Below, piece by piece: positions 61,779-64,000 of a stretch of 64,000 nucleotides of DNA; positions within the stretch are counted from its first letter, which is position 1, and every line of letters begins with the position of its first letter. The stretch is taken from positions 163,627 to 227,626 of the forward strand of contig NZ_JABBGE010000013.1 of assembly GCF_012927245.1 (NCBI RefSeq), written 5' to 3'. The stretch comes from Streptomyces sp. R302 (lineage in GTDB: Bacteria > Actinomycetota > Actinomycetes > Streptomycetales > Streptomycetaceae). The notes under the pieces were generated by a model. The model was not told the DNA's origin. It ran no database searches and saw only the letters and a program-made list of their open reading frames with translations. Position numbers and translations under genes: made by a program.

Positions 61779-62159
61779 CGAACGACTACTCCTCGGGCAG
61801 GCGCGTACGCCTGGAAGCGGCAGTTGAGTTCCGGTCCCCCCGAAATGCGTACGACCGGAGCCCATCGGAGGCCCCTTTCGTACCGCAGCCGGTCACCCGC
61901 TGCACTGACGCCCCAGCGCGGCTCCTGGTTCCCGGTGGTGTGCATGCCGCACAGACTACGCACGGCCAAAACCCCTCTTGCGCCGGAGTTCACCCCAAAT
62001 CAGGCAAGTCGCACGCTGTGAATTGACGATGTGACGCCGGTCACCACACCCCCACTTGTCGGACCTCTCGGGCCGTTCTATCGTGCTGATGTATCGAGTC
62101 GATACATCAGCACGGCATAGGTGTTTCGGACACAGAGCGTAAGGCGGAGGAGGCGACAT
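61779..62159. promoter_or_regulatory. Divergent PBP/padR promoter region
   Basis: 381 bases without a gene. The left part lies upstream of the PBP gene and shows nothing I can assign. The right part holds the PadR palindrome and, just before padR, a CGGAGGAGG ribosome site. Confidence 0.55.
62082..62114. promoter_or_regulatory. 33-bp perfect palindrome, likely PadR operator
   Basis: Arms 62082-62097 and 62099-62114 are exact reverse complements around one centre base (G62098). The inner ATGTAT...ATACAT agrees with the ATGT-N8-ACAT pattern bound by PadR-family repressors. It lies 46 bases before the padR start codon and so probably overlaps its promoter. Confidence 0.9.
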
Positions 62160-62834
62160 ATGAGCAGACGCTCCGGCATCCTCGAATTCGCCGTTCTCGG
62201 CCTGCTGCGCGAAGCCCCGATGCACGGATACGAGCTGCGCAAGCGCCTCAACACCTCGCTCGGCATCTTCCGGGCGTTCAGCTACGGGACGCTCTACCCC
62301 TGCCTCAAGACGCTGGTCGCCAACGGCTGGTTGATCGAGGAGCCGGGCAGCGCCCCCGAGGAGGCTCTCGCCTCGTCACTCGCAGGACGCCGGGCCAAGA
62401 TCGTCTACCGGTTGACGCCCGAGGGGAAGGAGCACTTCGAGGAGCTCCTCTCCCACACCGGCCCCGATGCCTGGGAGGACGAGCACTTCGCCGCCCGCTT
62501 CGCGTTTTTCGGCCAGACCGAGCGCGAGGTGCGGATGCGGGTCCTCGAAGGCCGCCGCAGCCGGCTGGAGGAGCGCCTGGAGAAGATGCGCGCCTCGCTG
62601 GCCCGGACGCGCGAGCGACTCGACGACTACACGCTTGAGCTCCAGCGCCACGGAATGGAGTCCGTGGAGCGCGAAGTGCGCTGGCTGAACGAGCTCATCG
62701 AGAGCGAGCGGGCGGGACGCGACCAGCGGCCCGAGACCGACGCTCCGCACGACAACGATTCTGGAGAGACGGGCGGCCTGCCCCGGCACGGGGGCAGTAC
62801 CCGGCCGGATCCGTCCGACGACACCGCCAAGTGA
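62160..62834 (+). CDS. PadR-family transcriptional regulator
   Basis: 224 aa. An N-terminal PadR winged helix (RSGILEFAVLGLLREAPMHGYELRKRL, AFSYGTLYPCLKTLVANGWL) is followed by a helical C-terminal domain with a long coiled coil (RSRLEERLEKMRASLARTRERLDDYTLEL) and an acidic disordered tail. It binds DNA, most likely the palindrome just upstream, and may also control ino1, whose start is 47 bases after its stop. The ligand is unknown. Confidence 0.92.
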   Translation: MSRRSGILEFAVLGLLREAPMHGYELRKRLNTSLGIFRAFSYGTLYPCLKTLVANGWLIEEPGSAPEEALASSLAGRRAKIVYRLTPEGKEHFEELLSHTGPDAWEDEHFAARFAFFGQTEREVRMRVLEGRRSRLEERLEKMRASLARTRERLDDYTLELQRHGMESVEREVRWLNELIESERAGRDQRPETDAPHDNDSGETGGLPRHGGSTRPDPSDDTAK

Positions 62835-62881
62835 AACCCTGCGCCAGCAGGGCTTCCACGATCACACAGGGAGCAACCGGA

Positions 62882-63964
62882 ATGGGTTCGGTTCGCGTAG
62901 CCATCGTCGGCGTGGGCAACTGCGCCGCCTCGCTGGTGCAGGGCGTCGAGTACTACAAGGACGCCGACCCGGCGACCAAGGTGCCCGGCCTGATGCACGT
63001 CCAGTTCGGCGACTACCACGTCGGTGACGTCGAGTTCGTCGCCGCCTTCGACGTCGACGCGAAGAAGGTCGGCCTGGACCTCGCGGACGCCATCGGCGCC
63101 AGCGAGAACAACACCATCAAGATCTGCGACGTGCCCGCCTCCGGCGTCACCGTCCAGCGCGGTCACACCCTCGACGGCCTCGGCAAGTACTACCGCCAGA
63201 CCATCGAGGAGTCCGCCGAGGCGCCGGTCGACGTCGTCCAGGTCCTCAAGGACCGCCAGGTCGACGTCCTCGTCTGCTACCTGCCCGTCGGTTCCGAGGC
63301 CGCGGCGAAGTTCTACGCCCAGTGCGCCATCGACGCCAAGGTCGCCTTCGTCAACGCCCTCCCGGTCTTCATCGCCGGCACCAAGGAGTGGGCCGACAAG
63401 TTCACCGAGGCCGGTGTCCCGATCGTCGGCGACGACATCAAGTCCCAGGTGGGCGCCACCATCACGCACCGCGTGATGGCCAAGCTCTTCGAGGACCGCG
63501 GTGTCCGTCTCGAGCGCACCATGCAGCTCAACGTCGGCGGCAACATGGACTTCAAGAACATGCTCGAGCGCGAGCGCCTGGAGTCCAAGAAGATCTCCAA
63601 GACGCAGGCCGTCACCTCGCAGATCCCCGACCGCGAGCTGGGCGACAAGAACGTCCACATCGGCCCGTCGGACTACGTGGCCTGGCTGGACGACCGCAAG
63701 TGGGCGTACGTCCGCCTTGAGGGCCGCGCCTTCGGCGACGTCCCGCTGAACCTGGAGTACAAGCTCGAGGTCTGGGACTCCCCGAACTCCGCGGGTGTCA
63801 TCATCGACGCCCTGCGCGCCGCGAAGATCGCCAAGGACCGCGGCATCGGCGGCCCGATCCTCTCCGCGTCGAGCTACTTCATGAAGTCCCCGCCGGTCCA
63901 GTACTTCGACGACGAGGCCCTGGCCAACGTCGAGAAGTTCATCAAGGGCGAGGTCGAGCGCTGA
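62882..63964 (+). CDS. ino1: myo-Inositol-1-phosphate synthase
   Basis: 360 aa. NAD fingerprint AIVGVGNCAASLVQG, VCYLPVGSEAAAKFYAQCA, NALPVFIAG, VGDDIKSQVGATITHR (SQ-G-TITHR family block), and LNVGGNMDF with a catalytic Lys. It isomerises glucose-6-phosphate to inositol-1-phosphate for phosphatidylinositol and mycothiol. The ATG at 62882 has a GGGAGC site. The short gap to padR suggests co-transcription. Confidence 0.96.
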   Translation: MGSVRVAIVGVGNCAASLVQGVEYYKDADPATKVPGLMHVQFGDYHVGDVEFVAAFDVDAKKVGLDLADAIGASENNTIKICDVPASGVTVQRGHTLDGLGKYYRQTIEESAEAPVDVVQVLKDRQVDVLVCYLPVGSEAAAKFYAQCAIDAKVAFVNALPVFIAGTKEWADKFTEAGVPIVGDDIKSQVGATITHRVMAKLFEDRGVRLERTMQLNVGGNMDFKNMLERERLESKKISKTQAVTSQIPDRELGDKNVHIGPSDYVAWLDDRKWAYVRLEGRAFGDVPLNLEYKLEVWDSPNSAGVIIDALRAAKIAKDRGIGGPILSASSYFMKSPPVQYFDDEALANVEKFIKGEVER

Positions 63965-63976
63965 CCCGACACATGC

Positions 63977-64000
63977 CCTGACCTGGCCTTACAGGTCGGG
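63977..64000 (+). terminator. Probable terminator after ino1 (at window end)
   Basis: CCTGACCTG / CAGGTCGGG hairpin (GACCTG 63980-63985 with CAGGTC 63992-63997 plus flanking pairs) 13 bases after the ino1 stop; the window ends inside or just after it. Confidence 0.7.

Overview
This window reads as a core chromosomal segment of a Streptomyces-like actinomycete. The evidence is very high GC with strong third-position GC bias, frequent GTG starts and ATGA/GTGA stop-start overlaps, a Streptomyces-type ssgR-ssgA pair, a DtpA-type Tat-exported dye peroxidase behind a CopC/CopD protein, perfect or near-perfect parS sites (TGTTTCACGTGAAACA) and many DnaA boxes. From memory, the gene order (copCD-dtpA, pheA, serS, cydABCD, thiC, ssgA, dnaB, rplI-rpsR-ssb-rpsF, femX, class A PBP, padR, ino1) matches the region left of oriC in S. 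coelicolor, so oriC probably lies beyond the right end. That placement is inference.

Layout. 1-9 kb: copper handling and DyP peroxidase, prephenate dehydratase, seryl-tRNA synthetase with a coupled HAD phosphatase, a rhomboid-like membrane protein and dihydrolipoamide dehydrogenase. 9-21.7 kb: a GntR regulator coupled to an MFS exporter, a four-gene operon holding two ABC-2 transporters, an M24-type peptidase coupled to an alpha/beta-hydrolase-SDR fusion and followed by a MerR-like regulator, KptA/Tpt1 RNA phosphotransferase behind a DnaA-box cluster, an LLM flavin oxidoreductase and a second HAD phosphatase. 21.8-29.7 kb: a respiratory island (double-GAF histidine kinase, fused CydDC, CydB, CydA) headed by a perfect Rex operator match; the kinase keeps the haem-ligand signature of mycobacterial DosS/DevS.

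29.8-42 kb: a cyclophilin-fold protein, a HisC-type aminotransferase, a LacI regulator, a calcineurin-type phosphatase with a Pro-rich N-terminus, ThiC with a TPP riboswitch, a YibE/F membrane protein, ssgA-ssgR, and small membrane and cupin proteins. 42-49 kb: LMW tyrosine phosphatase coupled to a Cys/Met-metabolism PLP enzyme, a Nudix hydrolase, a flavohaemoglobin-type protein, two GNAT proteins, MarR and a serine beta-lactamase-like protein. 49-64 kb: DnaB, a MATE pump, the rpsF-ssb-rpsR-rplI operon, a FemX-like peptidoglycan bridge enzyme with an alanine-racemase-like partner, a GT87-like protein, a bifunctional class A PBP, a PadR regulator with a 33-bp perfect palindrome, and myo-inositol-1-phosphate synthase.

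I found no insertion sequence, prophage, CRISPR array, rRNA or tRNA. What the genes do not explain is mostly intergenic DNA: four parS sites (one inside the first codons of cydCD, one preceded by a graded row of half-sites), DnaA-box groups upstream of serS, kptA, hisC and dnaB, and at least seven different short tandem repeats.
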